Shown here: piece by piece, positions 1 to 8,267 of the stretch
Position numbering within the stretch: position 1 is the first letter of the stretch
How the letters are laid out: each line of letters begins with the position of its first letter
From: Deltaproteobacteria bacterium
GTDB lineage: Bacteria > Desulfobacterota_D > UBA1144 > Nemesobacterales > JAJCZQ01
DNA: 64,000 nt
Assembly (NCBI GenBank): GCA_029262335.1
Contig: JAJCZQ010000017.1
Coordinates: 84,250-148,249 of the forward strand
Direction of reading: 5' to 3'
Position numbers and translations under genes: made by a program
The notes under the pieces: generated by a model
Databases searched by the model: none
What the model was told of the DNA's origin: nothing
The model's input: the letters and a program-made list of their open reading frames with translations, nothing else

Positions 1-174
1 GGGCTGTTCGGTAAGCAGTACAGGGTGTCGGGCATGTTGACTTTTAATCCGACTGAATTTTCAAGGATACGTCTCCAGTATGACTACCTGAACCAGGACT
101 TTGCAGAAGACCAGCACGGACTGTTCCTGCAGTTCCAGTACGCAATAGGTGCCCACGGAGCACATCCATATTAA
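1..174 (+). CDS. C-terminal end of an outer-membrane beta-barrel protein (partial, zinc-locus type)
   Basis: The first 57 codons are open in frame 1 and end at TAA 172-174; the start lies outside the window. The visible residues alternate polar and aromatic/hydrophobic positions, as in closing beta strands (RIRLQYDYLN, then LFLQFQYAIG), and end in GAHGAHPY. This ending resembles what I recall of putative outer-membrane metal receptors encoded next to zinc ABC importers. The gene stops 15 bases before the Znu-type binding protein, so it is probably the first gene of the same operon. By inference it would carry a metal or metallophore across the outer membrane. Without the N-terminus I cannot tell a TonB-dependent receptor from a simple porin. 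Confidence 0.7.
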   Translation, partial: GLFGKQYRVSGMLTFNPTEFSRIRLQYDYLNQDFAEDQHGLFLQFQYAIGAHGAHPY

Positions 175-189
175 TAGAGGTGATAAATA

Positions 190-1137
190 ATGAAAAAACT
201 TAAAATAACAGCAGTAACAATCAGTTTATTTCTTACAATATTTGTTTTTTCAGGTTCTGCTTTGGCAGAGCTAAATATTGTAACAACAGTCCCGGACCTC
301 GCTTCGATAGCAAAGGATATCGGGGGTGACAATGTAAATGTAAAGAGTCTTGGCAAGGGTTATCAGAACCCTCACTATGTGGATGCCAAGCCGAGTTACA
401 TAGTTGACCTTAACAAGGCCGATTTGCTTATATCTATAGGCCTTGACCTTGAGATTGGCTGGCTTTCTATTTTGGTAACCGGTGCAAGGAATTCAAAAAT
501 AAACAGCCCGAATTTTGATGGCAACCTCAATACTTCAACTCTGGTACCTCTCATGGATGTTTACCAGACCAAGGTCGACAGGTCGCAGGGTGATATACAT
601 CCCGAGGGGAACCCACATTTTCTGCTGGACCCCAGGAGGGCCATAATTGTTGCAAACGGTATTGCAGAAAGGTTGACAGAAATCGACCCGGAAAATGCCC
701 TGAGTTATGAAACTAATCTTGCGGGATTTGCAAGCAAGCTTGAAGCAAAGATCATTGAGTGGGACAAAAGTCTCGCCCCTTACAAAGGTACAAAAATATT
801 TACCTATCATAAACTCTGGACCTATTTTATTGACTGGGCAGATTTTGAGGAAAAGGGGACTATAGAACCCAAGCCAGGCATACCTCCTTCACCCAGGCAT
901 GTAGCAGATTTGATTAAGATAGCTGAAAGCTCCGATGTAAAACTGGTGTTGTCTGCTAACTACTATCCGAAGAAAACAGGGGAACAGATAGCAAGTACAG
1001 CAGGTATACCTTTCCTTTCACTTCCGGTTCAGGTAGGTGGCGAGAATGGGATAGATAGTTATACTTCGCTCATAGACAATATTGTAAACAGTATTACATC
1101 AACTCTTAAAAAAGATTTAATGGCAATTAATGAATGA
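190..1137 (+). CDS. Metal (Zn/Mn) ABC transporter substrate-binding protein, ZnuA/TroA family
   Basis: A 315-aa protein with a signal peptide (basic MKKLK, hydrophobic core, probable cleavage after SALA near residue 26). It belongs to the cluster A-I binding proteins that capture Zn2+ or Mn2+ in the periplasm and hand it to an ABC-3 permease. Likely ligands are visible as His62 (NPHY), His143 (GNPHF) and His207 (FTYHK); a fourth acidic ligand probably lies near VGGENGID in the C-terminal lobe. The His-rich loop of many ZnuA proteins is absent, so Zn versus Mn cannot be settled here. A GAGGTGAT Shine-Dalgarno precedes the ATG. The stop overlaps the ATPase start by 8 bases, showing one operon with the next two genes. 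Confidence 0.88.
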   Translation: MKKLKITAVTISLFLTIFVFSGSALAELNIVTTVPDLASIAKDIGGDNVNVKSLGKGYQNPHYVDAKPSYIVDLNKADLLISIGLDLEIGWLSILVTGARNSKINSPNFDGNLNTSTLVPLMDVYQTKVDRSQGDIHPEGNPHFLLDPRRAIIVANGIAERLTEIDPENALSYETNLAGFASKLEAKIIEWDKSLAPYKGTKIFTYHKLWTYFIDWADFEEKGTIEPKPGIPPSPRHVADLIKIAESSDVKLVLSANYYPKKTGEQIASTAGIPFLSLPVQVGGENGIDSYTSLIDNIVNSITSTLKKDLMAINE

Positions 1138-1834
1138 ACTTATAAAACTTGATGATGTCTCAATAGGTTTTGGCAAGACCCCTATTATCAGGGGGATTGA
1201 CCTTACCTTAACATCCGGTCAGTTTTGGGGCGTAATCGGCCCCAACGGGGGAGGTAAGTCCACGCTGTTAAAGACAGTTATAGGGCTTACCGAACCACTT
1301 GCCGGGAGTTTTAAAATTAAAGAGGGACTCAGGTTTGGGTATGTTCCGCAGCATGAAAAGTATGACAACCTGTTCCCGGTCTCTGTCGAAGAGATGGTAA
1401 CAATGGGAAGGTATTCCATGGTTCCGTTCAGCAAAAAGCTGAAACAGGAGGACAGGGAAGCAGTAAGGATTTCGATAGAAAAGACCGGTATCACTAATCT
1501 TTCAAATAAAGTGTTCAGGGAACTGTCCGGTGGTGAAAAACAAAAAGTCCTGATAGCAAAGGCTATTTGCGGAAATCCGGATGTGCTGGTCCTTGATGAA
1601 CCCACTTCATCTCTAGATCTGAAAGGTGAGGCGGAGATAATGTCGCTTATAAAAGATTTGAAAGATGAATTAAATCTTACCGTAATAATGGTAAGTCATT
1701 TTGCCGACACCATAAGAAAATATGCAGATAGTATAATCCTTGTTGACAAGGATAAAGATATTTTACTTAATTGCGGTATAGATGATGCAGTATCGAATCA
1801 ACATATAAAAAGATATTTCGGCCTGCAGTCCTAA
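1130..1834 (+). CDS. Metal ABC transporter ATP-binding protein, ZnuC type
   Basis: A 234-aa ABC ATPase that would power metal import through the permease encoded 6 bases downstream. Visible motifs in order are Walker A GPNGGGKST (37-45), a Q-loop in YVPQHEK near residue 72, the signature LSGGE (132-136), Walker B VLVLDE (152-157) and an H-loop in MVSHF. The length is usual for ZnuC/MntB-type ATPases. Its start lies inside the end of the binding-protein gene (8-base overlap), consistent with translational coupling. The assignment as a metal-importer ATPase rests on its neighbours and the family; the metal is inferred. Confidence 0.9.
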   Translation: MNELIKLDDVSIGFGKTPIIRGIDLTLTSGQFWGVIGPNGGGKSTLLKTVIGLTEPLAGSFKIKEGLRFGYVPQHEKYDNLFPVSVEEMVTMGRYSMVPFSKKLKQEDREAVRISIEKTGITNLSNKVFRELSGGEKQKVLIAKAICGNPDVLVLDEPTSSLDLKGEAEIMSLIKDLKDELNLTVIMVSHFADTIRKYADSIILVDKDKDILLNCGIDDAVSNQHIKRYFGLQS

Positions 1835-1840
1835 AATAAA

Positions 1841-2692
1841 ATGGACATTTTTATACAGTTTATACAAAGCTATTTTCTATGGAAGTCCCCGATGCTGGTT
1901 GCAGCATTTGCAGGAGCAATCTGCGGTTTTATGGGAGTCTACGTAGTACTTAGAAGGGTTGTTTTCGTGAGTGCCGCCCTTACGCAGGTAGCGGGGTTTG
2001 GCGTAGTTCTTACATTTTACCTGCAGTCACTTTTTTTAAGCAGCCTGGTTTCTCACATTGACCCGTTTATTTTCTCCATTTTTGTTACCGTTCTTGCAGC
2101 ACTTTTTTTCTCTCTAAAAAAAGACTATATGCCTATATCAATGGAAGGTGTTATAGGTTTTACTTTCCTGATATCTTCTTCACTGATTATTATTCTTTCT
2201 GACAAGATTGTTCAGGGACACCACGAGATACATAACATTTTGTTTGGCAGTGCAGTAGTTGTCGAGCCGGACGAAGTGATAATAGTACCTCTGGTTTCAA
2301 TTATCGCATTTATTATAAATATACTTTTATTTAAAGATTTTATATTTGTCTCCTATGATTCCGAAACTGCACAGCTTTATAAATATCCCGTAAAGTATAT
2401 AAACCTTATATTTTTTATTGTTCTGGCGGTAATTCTTGCGATCACAACGAGGGCCCTTGGTGCTCTTACGGTTTTTTCACTGCTTGTACTGCCCGCACTT
2501 TCCAGTATGTATCTTAGCAGGCGTTTGATCATAATATTCATACTATCTGCTGTTTTTGGACTTTTATCAGCAGTCTTTGGTTACTTTTTTTCATTTATTT
2601 TCTCTTTGCCAACGGGCGCAACAATGGCTTTTGCAGCATCGTTAATATTTATTTTTTCTTATATTAAGCACGAATTATTTAATAATTCATAA
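1841..2692 (+). CDS. Metal ABC transporter permease, ABC-3 (ZnuB) family
   Basis: A 283-aa integral membrane protein with about eight hydrophobic segments. The N-terminal region AFAGAICGFMGVYVVLRR is typical of ABC-3 family zinc/manganese permeases, as is the later LGALTVFSLLVLPA segment. It forms the inner-membrane channel of the importer with the ATPase 6 bases upstream and the periplasmic binding protein. The gene is very T-rich, as expected for a membrane protein in this AT-rich genome. There is no strong Shine-Dalgarno, which fits translational coupling to the upstream gene. It closes the first transcriptional block; a 52-base gap follows before the LolD-like ATPase. Confidence 0.88.
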   Translation: MDIFIQFIQSYFLWKSPMLVAAFAGAICGFMGVYVVLRRVVFVSAALTQVAGFGVVLTFYLQSLFLSSLVSHIDPFIFSIFVTVLAALFFSLKKDYMPISMEGVIGFTFLISSSLIIILSDKIVQGHHEIHNILFGSAVVVEPDEVIIVPLVSIIAFIINILLFKDFIFVSYDSETAQLYKYPVKYINLIFFIVLAVILAITTRALGALTVFSLLVLPALSSMYLSRRLIIIFILSAVFGLLSAVFGYFFSFIFSLPTGATMAFAASLIFIFSYIKHELFNNS

Positions 2693-2744
2693 AGTCACAG
2701 GTATTTTAATTAGTGAGTCGAATTAATCTTAATGATTTTTTGCA

Positions 2745-3428
2745 ATGGTAAATAATCTCCCACTTCTAAAAGTAGAAAAACTAAAAAGGACTTTTATCTC
2801 TCCTGACGGGGAGTCAAACCTTATTCTGGATATTCCCACTTTTAAAATAAGGGCCGGTGAACATATCGGTATACAGGGCAACAGTGGATCCGGGAAAACG
2901 ACTTTTCTAAACCTGCTGGCAGGAATACTTAACGCAGACAGCGGAAGTATAATGTTTGATTCACGCGAGCTGACCCTGCATTCGGAGTCCGAGCGGGATG
3001 TGCTGAGGGCAGGGAGCATTGGGTATATATTTCAGACATTTAATCTCCTTCAGGGTTATACGGCCCTTGAGAATGTAACACTTGCCATGATGTTCGCCGG
3101 AAAACCGGATATCGATTATGCCTCAAAACTCCTGGAGAATGTTGGCCTTGGCAACAGGATGGATTATAAACCCGCTCAGCTTTCTGTAGGCCAGCAGCAG
3201 AGAGTGGCGCTTGCAAGGGCCCTTGCCAACAGGCCAAAGATAGTCCTGGCCGATGAACCAACCGGCAACCTCGATTACAGAAGGGCAAAGCAGGCTGTTA
3301 AGATGATAAAAGAACTCTGCATAGTAAACGGTGCCTCACTGATATTTGTGAGCCATGACCTTGATGTACTTGATGATTTTGATACTGTGCTAGATTTTAC
3401 AATATTAAACAGGGCATTCACCAGTTAA
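2745..3428 (+). CDS. ABC transporter ATP-binding protein, LolD/MacB type
   Basis: A 227-aa ATPase with Walker A GNSGSGKT near residues 45-52, a Q-loop in [10 protein letters not shown], the signature [14 protein letters not shown] (where LSGG is usual) and Walker [13 protein letters not shown]. The [10 protein letters not shown] block is typical of ATPases that pair with FtsX/MacB-fold permeases, which act as mechanotransmitters rather than classical importers. The partner permease starts 6 bases after the stop. The pair sits in a zinc-acquisition gene cluster, so I infer a role in metal homeostasis, possibly with the DUF3299 protein that follows. LolD, MacB-like and FtsE assignments are less likely because the matching lipoprotein-release or division genes are absent. 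Confidence 0.85.
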   Translation: MVNNLPLLKVEKLKRTFISPDGESNLILDIPTFKIRAGEHIGIQGNSGSGKTTFLNLLAGILNADSGSIMFDSRELTLHSESERDVLRAGSIGYIFQTFNLLQGYTALENVTLAMMFAGKPDIDYASKLLENVGLGNRMDYKPAQLSVGQQQRVALARALANRPKIVLADEPTGNLDYRRAKQAVKMIKELCIVNGASLIFVSHDLDVLDDFDTVLDFTILNRAFTS

Positions 3429-3434
3429 TACAAA

Positions 3435-4697
3435 ATGAAAAAGATTTTTTTCATAGTTAAAAAAAGTTTACTTCAGCACAAGTTATCCACCGTGATAACA
3501 ATACTTTCCGTAGCACTTGCTGCGGCACTCGTGATGTCTGTATTCAGCATAAGGGACCAGGCGGAGACTGCTTTTACCGGTGGGCCGGTAGGTTTTGATG
3601 CAGTACTTGGGGCGCGGGGAAGCCAGCTGCAGCTCGTACTGAACACAGTTTTTCACCTTGAAACCTCACCGGGGAATATCCCCTGGGAAGATTACGAAGC
3701 ACTGAAAGAAAACAGCAGTGTTAAACTGGCAGTCCCCTATGCAGTCGGAGATAATTACGAAGGCTACAGGATTGTGGGCACTTCACCTGAACTATTTGAA
3801 GGCTTTGAATACTCTAAAGGAAAGACATTTGAGTTTAAAAGCGGCGGTGTTTTTGACCCCGAACACAGGGAAGCCGTAGTTGGAAGTTACGTTGCCCAGA
3901 AGACTGGGCTTAAGAAAGGGTCAAAATTCAGCGCCTCGCATGGAATCTATTTAGACAAAAACAACGTTCACGATGAAAAGTACGAAGTATCAGGTGTTTT
4001 AAAACCCACAAATTCCCCGTCTGACAGGGTAATATGGGTGCCAATCGAACAGTTCTATATGACCGAAGGCCATGTACTGAGGGGGGCCGGGGAAGACTAT
4101 GAGGCCCATGTACACCATCATGCTGAAGATATTCCGGACCAGCATAAGGAGATAAGTGCTGTAATGCTTAAGCTTAAAAACCCCGCATCCGGGTTTAAGC
4201 TTGCAACTCAGTACAACAGGGAAGGTAAAGACGTAACCCTTGCCTGGCCTATTGCCACTGTTATGGCAGAGCTTTTTGAAAAGATCGGCTGGGTAACAAA
4301 AATACTTACCCTTGTAGCTTATATTGTAATTGCAGTCGCGGCCGGTTCTATATTAGCAAGTATTTACAACACCATGAATGAAAGGAGAAGGGAGTTTGCG
4401 ATACTACGGGCACTGGGAGCTAAAAAAGGGACCGTATTCTCATCCGTTGTTCTCGAAGCTGTAACAATAAGTTTTATTGGTACGCTAATAGGGTTTATCT
4501 TCTACTTTATACTTATGATGTTTGCTTCTTATGTTATAAGGAACCAGACAGGCGTTGTGATTGATATATTAAGCCTTCACCCGGTACTTATAATCGCCCC
4601 AGCCGTTATGATCGCACTCGGTGCCCTGGCCGGCATTATTCCTGCTTACAAGGCTTATAAGACAGAAGTTGCGGGCAGTCTTTCTCACAACAGTTAA
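3435..4697 (+). CDS. FtsX/MacB-fold ABC permease with a histidine-rich extracytoplasmic loop
   Basis: A 420-aa permease with one N-terminal membrane helix (about 16-36), a large extracytoplasmic domain (about 40-285) and three C-terminal helices (about 290-315, 335-365, 390-412): the MacB/FtsX layout. A conserved-looking ERRREFAILRALGAKKG coupling segment precedes the third helix. The external domain carries a histidine cluster: His212, His225, His227-229 (HVHHH) and His237, flanked by acidic residues. Such a cluster suggests metal binding, which fits its place between the Znu-type importer and the DUF3299 gene. From memory, comparable LolD/FtsX/DUF3299 sets occur in Zur-controlled loci of some gammaproteobacteria. 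The transported or sensed substrate is unknown. Confidence 0.82.
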   Translation: MKKIFFIVKKSLLQHKLSTVITILSVALAAALVMSVFSIRDQAETAFTGGPVGFDAVLGARGSQLQLVLNTVFHLETSPGNIPWEDYEALKENSSVKLAVPYAVGDNYEGYRIVGTSPELFEGFEYSKGKTFEFKSGGVFDPEHREAVVGSYVAQKTGLKKGSKFSASHGIYLDKNNVHDEKYEVSGVLKPTNSPSDRVIWVPIEQFYMTEGHVLRGAGEDYEAHVHHHAEDIPDQHKEISAVMLKLKNPASGFKLATQYNREGKDVTLAWPIATVMAELFEKIGWVTKILTLVAYIVIAVAAGSILASIYNTMNERRREFAILRALGAKKGTVFSSVVLEAVTISFIGTLIGFIFYFILMMFASYVIRNQTGVVIDILSLHPVLIIAPAVMIALGALAGIIPAYKAYKTEVAGSLSHNS

Positions 4698-4777
4698 AAT
4701 ATTGATTCTTTTGAAACCTTATTTATAAAAATACGGTTTAAATATTGTAATGAATGATTATATTTTAGTGAGAGACG

Positions 4778-5278
4778 ATGCTTAAATCTATTCCAATAAC
4801 GAAAGTCCTTCTTATACTTGTAGTACTGTTTGTTTTTATGCTTGGCGTAAACTACAAACCGGTTGAAAAGCTGGACTATTCAAAATTAGAGGCCCTGGAA
4901 GTTGTAGACGGGGCCACAAATGTGAGCTTTAAGTTTCTCGGCGGTTTTGATTACAGCGCAGACAAGGAAATACCGGAACCGGTAATGGTTCTTAACGGAG
5001 AACTTGTTCAGGTAACAGGCTATATGCTCCCCGTGGATTTTGAAGACGGCAGGGTAAACAGTTTTCTTCTCATGAACAGCAGGCTTGCCTGCTGCTTCGG
5101 CGTTATGCCGAGGGAAAATGAGTTTATTTATGTTGAAATGCCTGATGGTATGACAACGAAATTTATGACTGATATACCAATAAATATCGCCGGCAGGCTT
5201 GATATTGGAGGCGGCAACCTTGTCGGGAGCCTGTACACAATAGATTTACTGAGTATTAAAAAAGCAGATAATTTTTAG
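4778..5278 (+). CDS. DUF3299 domain protein, membrane-anchored
   Basis: A 166-aa protein with one N-terminal hydrophobic segment (about 8-24) acting as signal anchor or signal peptide. An OB-like domain follows, containing [28 protein letters not shown] and [11 protein letters not shown]. This pattern matches DUF3299, a small periplasmic family often encoded beside FtsX-fold permeases in metal loci. The paired cysteines in LACCFG are a candidate metal or redox site. Upstream (4714-4738) is an imperfect inverted repeat, AAACCTTA and TACGGTTT around an 8-base AT spacer, that could be an operator. No biochemical role is established for the family to my knowledge; a zinc-homeostasis role is inferred from context. 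Confidence 0.75.
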   Translation: MLKSIPITKVLLILVVLFVFMLGVNYKPVEKLDYSKLEALEVVDGATNVSFKFLGGFDYSADKEIPEPVMVLNGELVQVTGYMLPVDFEDGRVNSFLLMNSRLACCFGVMPRENEFIYVEMPDGMTTKFMTDIPINIAGRLDIGGGNLVGSLYTIDLLSIKKADNF

Positions 5279-5297
5279 AATTTACTTGCATTCTAAA
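5274..5297. promoter_or_regulatory. Perfect 8-bp inverted repeat, candidate operator before rpmG-rpmB
   Basis: TTTAGAAT (5274-5281) and ATTCTAAA (5290-5297) are perfect inverse complements with an 8-base spacer. The repeat overlaps the end of the DUF3299 gene and sits just upstream of a possible -10 (CATAAT, 5308-5313) for the ribosomal-protein pair. A dimeric regulator such as Zur could bind here, but the sequence does not match the E. coli Zur box that I know. It lacks a GC-rich stem and a T run, so it is a poor terminator. Confidence 0.4.
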
Positions 5298-5346
5298 TTT
5301 ATTTCTGCATAATAATCTTCTCTTTTTAAAGTATTTGGAGTTTACA

Positions 5347-5508
5347 ATGGGAAAATCAGAAAACAGGGTGTTGGTAAAACTTAAAAGTACCGAAAGCCCA
5401 TATCTTTATTATACAAAGAAAAACAAGAAAAATACCGAGGACAGACTCGAACTTAAAAAATACGACCCTGTGATCAGGAAGCATGTTCTTTTCAAGGAGT
5501 CCAAGTAG
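5347..5508 (+). CDS. rpmG: 50S ribosomal protein bL33, cysteine-free type
   Basis: A 53-aa ORF beginning [10 protein letters not shown] and containing [10 protein letters not shown] and [18 protein letters not shown], the standard bL33 fold sequence. It has no cysteines at all, so it is the zinc-independent form that lacks the two CxxC pairs of zinc-binding bL33. A TTTGGAGTTTACA leader gives a GGAG Shine-Dalgarno. bL28 follows 15 bases later, so the two are co-transcribed. In many bacteria cysteine-free copies of bL33, bL28, bL31 and uS14 are made under zinc starvation under Zur control. The position directly after a zinc-uptake cluster suggests this copy belongs to that response, although it could also be the only bL33 of the genome. 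Confidence 0.93.
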   Translation: MGKSENRVLVKLKSTESPYLYYTKKNKKNTEDRLELKKYDPVIRKHVLFKESK

Positions 5509-5523
5509 TACGGAGTATTAACA

Positions 5524-5763
5524 ATGGCCAGGAAATGTGAATTAACAGGAAAAAAACCATTAGTAGGAAACCATGTTTCACATGCAAACAATAAAGTGAA
5601 ACGCCGTCAGAACCCTAATCTGCATACAAAAAGGATCTATATTCCTGAACTTGAAAAATACGTAAGAATTAAGATTTCCAACAGGGCACTCAGAACAATT
5701 AACAAAAAAGGGCTTCTTAACTTCCTAAAAGACGAAGGCCTTACCCTTAAAGATATTTCCTGA
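5524..5763 (+). CDS. rpmB: 50S ribosomal protein bL28, form without CxxC pairs
   Basis: A 79-aa protein with the bL28 pattern MARKCELTGKKPLVGNHVSH, then KRRQNPNLHTKR and a C-terminal RALRTINKKGL. It has only Cys5, as in E. coli bL28, and lacks the zinc-binding CxxC pairs of the other form. It follows rpmG by 15 bases and is convergent with trkH, whose stop is 14 bases away. Binding to 23S rRNA in the large subunit is established for the family. Its zinc independence and its location support a zinc-sparing role together with the preceding bL33. Confidence 0.94.
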   Translation: MARKCELTGKKPLVGNHVSHANNKVKRRQNPNLHTKRIYIPELEKYVRIKISNRALRTINKKGLLNFLKDEGLTLKDIS

Positions 5764-5777
5764 TTTAAGATATAAAC

Positions 5778-7232
5778 CTATTTTTTCCAGAACAGCGGGG
5801 TAAAAAGCACAAGTATTGTGTATAGCTCCAGCCTTCCAAGAAGCATAAGAAAGCAAAGGTAAATCTTTGTAAATCCAGATAAAAAACCATAGTTTTGTGA
5901 AGCACCGACTTCAGCAAACCCAGGGCCTACATTTGTAATAGCTGCGGCAGAAGCTGAAATTGCACCGAGTATCGATATGTTTTCCGCAAATGAAATTATA
6001 AGGATCGATACTACAAATATAAATATAAACAGAAGAAAATAGCTTGTAACACTGGAAATTACATCCTTGTCTACGGAATGTTTATCAATCCGGACAGGCA
6101 GCACAGCCCTCGGCTTAATCAGCATATTAATTTCCCTGTAGCCCTTTTTAATTAGTATGAGAATCCTGAGGGATTTTATAGAACCGGAAGTTGACCCTGC
6201 ACATGCTCCTATAAACATCAGTGTAAAAATCATAAAAATTGCAAAATTGGGCCAGTGATCAAACTCCGAAGTGTGAAAACCGCTTGTTGTAATAATTGAT
6301 AAAACCTGAAAAGATGAGTACCTGAGGGCGTCCATAAATCCCATCAGGTGGTTAACAATCAGATCAAACACTATAAAAGCCGTAAATACGCCGATTAATA
6401 AAAAGAAAAACCTAAGCTCTGAACTTTTAAAGATATTAAATTTTCTACCAGTGAAAAAATAGTAAAGCAGTACATAGTTAAGACCGCTAAGCAGCATAAA
6501 GAACATCACAATCAGTTCGACCCAGCCACTGTTAAACCCTGCAATACTTGCGTTTTTCACTGAGAAACCACCTGTTGCCAGAGTTGAAAACGCCGTGGTA
6601 ATGGAATCGAAAACAGAAAGGCCTGATATCAAAAGAAGTACAAAACAGACTACAGACATTACCACATAAACAGACCAAAGTTTTTTGGCTGTCTCTGAGA
6701 TCCTGGGGGTAAGTTTCTCTGTTGCAGGGCCGGGGGCTTCAAGGCCCATTAACTGCATCCCTCCAACGGACAGCCTGGGCAGAATAGCAATTGCAAGGAT
6801 GATAATACCCATACCGCCAAGCCACTGTGTAAAACTCCTGTAAAAAAGGATCCCATGTGGCAGGGACTCTATCTCGGCCAATACGGTTGCGCCGGTAGTT
6901 GTATATCCGGAAAAGGATTCAAATACTGCATCAACGGGATGAGAAAATACATCCAGAAGTATATACGGAAGGGAGCCAAACAGGCATGCAAGTATCCAGC
7001 AAAGAGCTGCTATAAGGAACGCTTCCTGTCTTTTTAACTCTTTTATTTTAGATGAATCGGAATTGATAATTTCAAGTACATAGCCCGTTACGATGATTAC
7101 AAGTGATGTTGTCAGAAACGCAAACAGCTCATTGTCTCTGTAAATAGTGGATATAACTGCCGGAACCAGCATCAGGAAACCAAAATACTTTAAAAAATTG
7201 CCGACGACATAAAATATTAGACTGAATTTCAT
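5778..7232 (-). CDS. trkH: TrkH-type potassium uptake protein
   Basis: A 484-aa membrane protein of the Trk/Ktr/HKT superfamily that forms the K+ pore in the inner membrane. All four pore-loop filter segments are visible: TTTGAT (111-116), TLATGGFS (217-224), TTSGFHT (315-321) and TNVGPGF (433-439), each with the conserved glycine. Length matches TrkH. The usual cytoplasmic NAD-binding regulator TrkA is not adjacent and must be encoded elsewhere. The gene is transcribed toward the ribosomal-protein pair. I see no strong Shine-Dalgarno before the ATG at 7232. Confidence 0.92.
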   Translation of the reverse strand: MKFSLIFYVVGNFLKYFGFLMLVPAVISTIYRDNELFAFLTTSLVIIVTGYVLEIINSDSSKIKELKRQEAFLIAALCWILACLFGSLPYILLDVFSHPVDAVFESFSGYTTTGATVLAEIESLPHGILFYRSFTQWLGGMGIIILAIAILPRLSVGGMQLMGLEAPGPATEKLTPRISETAKKLWSVYVVMSVVCFVLLLISGLSVFDSITTAFSTLATGGFSVKNASIAGFNSGWVELIVMFFMLLSGLNYVLLYYFFTGRKFNIFKSSELRFFFLLIGVFTAFIVFDLIVNHLMGFMDALRYSSFQVLSIITTSGFHTSEFDHWPNFAIFMIFTLMFIGACAGSTSGSIKSLRILILIKKGYREINMLIKPRAVLPVRIDKHSVDKDVISSVTSYFLLFIFIFVVSILIISFAENISILGAISASAAAITNVGPGFAEVGASQNYGFLSGFTKIYLCFLMLLGRLELYTILVLFTPLFWKK

Positions 7233-7303
7233 AGTTAATACTTGTTTAAAAGTGCCCTAGTGCTTATCCCTTTATTGTACCCAATTTAATTATACAGTTT
7301 ATT

Positions 7304-8182
7304 TTAAAAATCGAGTAAATAAGTAAGTACAAGCGGTATTGTTATCAGGGATACAATTGTCCCTGCCATAATAACTGAGGCTACTGTTTCCGAGTCTTTC
7401 TTATATTTTTCTGCAAGAACAAAGTTAAATACCGCCGGGGGCATTGATGATTGAAGAATCATAACTTTTGCTGCAATCCCGTCGAGGTTAAGAAGATGAA
7501 CAAAGAAAATCCCGAGAAAAACCCCAAGAAAGATTCTCATTGAACCAAATAGGAAAGACAGCCAAACTTTGGTCAGTTTAAGCTCTGAAAGCTTATAACC
7601 CAGGGCAAACATCATTGCAGGGATACTTATATCACCCAGCAGTTCTATGGACCGGCCTATGGGAACAGGAATTTCATACTCTACTGCACTTATTACAAGC
7701 CCTATAACTGTTGCATAAATCAGTGGAAGCCTGAATACCTCGAGCGGTTTTTTATAGGAACTCAGAATTAATATACCAAGTGTGTAGTGGATGACTGTCA
7801 TTGAGACCATACACAGTATTCCTATATTGAATCCGGCATTTCCGAATGCAAAAAGGCATAGAGGCAGTCCCATGTTTCCCGTATTTGCAAAGATTACGGG
7901 CGGAAGAAATACTTCGTACTCAAGTTTGAGAAGCCGGATTACTGCAAGGCCTATCAGCATTGCCGCCATTATTATTAATGCGGATATAATAAATATTTTT
8001 CCTGCTATATTCAGGTCTACCGGAAACCTGGAGAGTGAGGAAACAATAAGGCACGGGGTTGTTATGTAAATAACAAGTTCGTTAACGGATTTTAAGTCTA
8101 TTTTTTTGTACCTGCTAAACGCAAACCCGACACCTATTACAATAAATACGGGAAGTACAATGTTAAAAATCTCTGTATAGAT
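7304..8182 (-). CDS. Auxin efflux carrier (AEC) family permease, apparent AUC start
   Basis: The frame runs open from a stop at 8216-8218 down to TAA at 7304 and encodes a multi-helix AEC-family transporter, whose members export or import small organic acids. The family N-terminus is plainly encoded (IFNIVLPVFVIVGIGVGF, then LVIYITTPCLIVSSLSR), but this part lies upstream of the first ATG at 7969 and holds no ATG, GTG or TTG. A GGAGG (8194-8190) stands 7 bases before an in-frame ATC at 8182-8180, exactly where homologues would begin. I therefore set the start there, giving about 292 aa. A sequencing error or start-codon mutation is the alternative. The gene follows fabH by 85 bases on the same strand. 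Confidence 0.7.
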   Translation of the reverse strand: MYTEIFNIVLPVFIVIGVGFAFSRYKKIDLKSVNELVIYITTPCLIVSSLSRFPVDLNIAGKIFIISALIIMAAMLIGLAVIRLLKLEYEVFLPPVIFANTGNMGLPLCLFAFGNAGFNIGILCMVSMTVIHYTLGILILSSYKKPLEVFRLPLIYATVIGLVISAVEYEIPVPIGRSIELLGDISIPAMMFALGYKLSELKLTKVWLSFLFGSMRIFLGVFLGIFFVHLLNLDGIAAKVMILQSSMPPAVFNFVLAEKYKKDSETVASVIMAGTIVSLITIPLVLTYLLDF

Positions 8183-8267
8183 AGTTAATCCTCCGGTATT
8201 AAAAAGCCTAAGATTTTAACTGGTAAAAAATGTGATAAAAGAAAGTAAAAAGTAGAAGTGGAATTTT

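Noticed and set aside
2745..4697. FtsE/FtsX division pair
   Set aside because: The permease has a long MacB-like external domain with a His cluster and the context is metal transport, not cell division.
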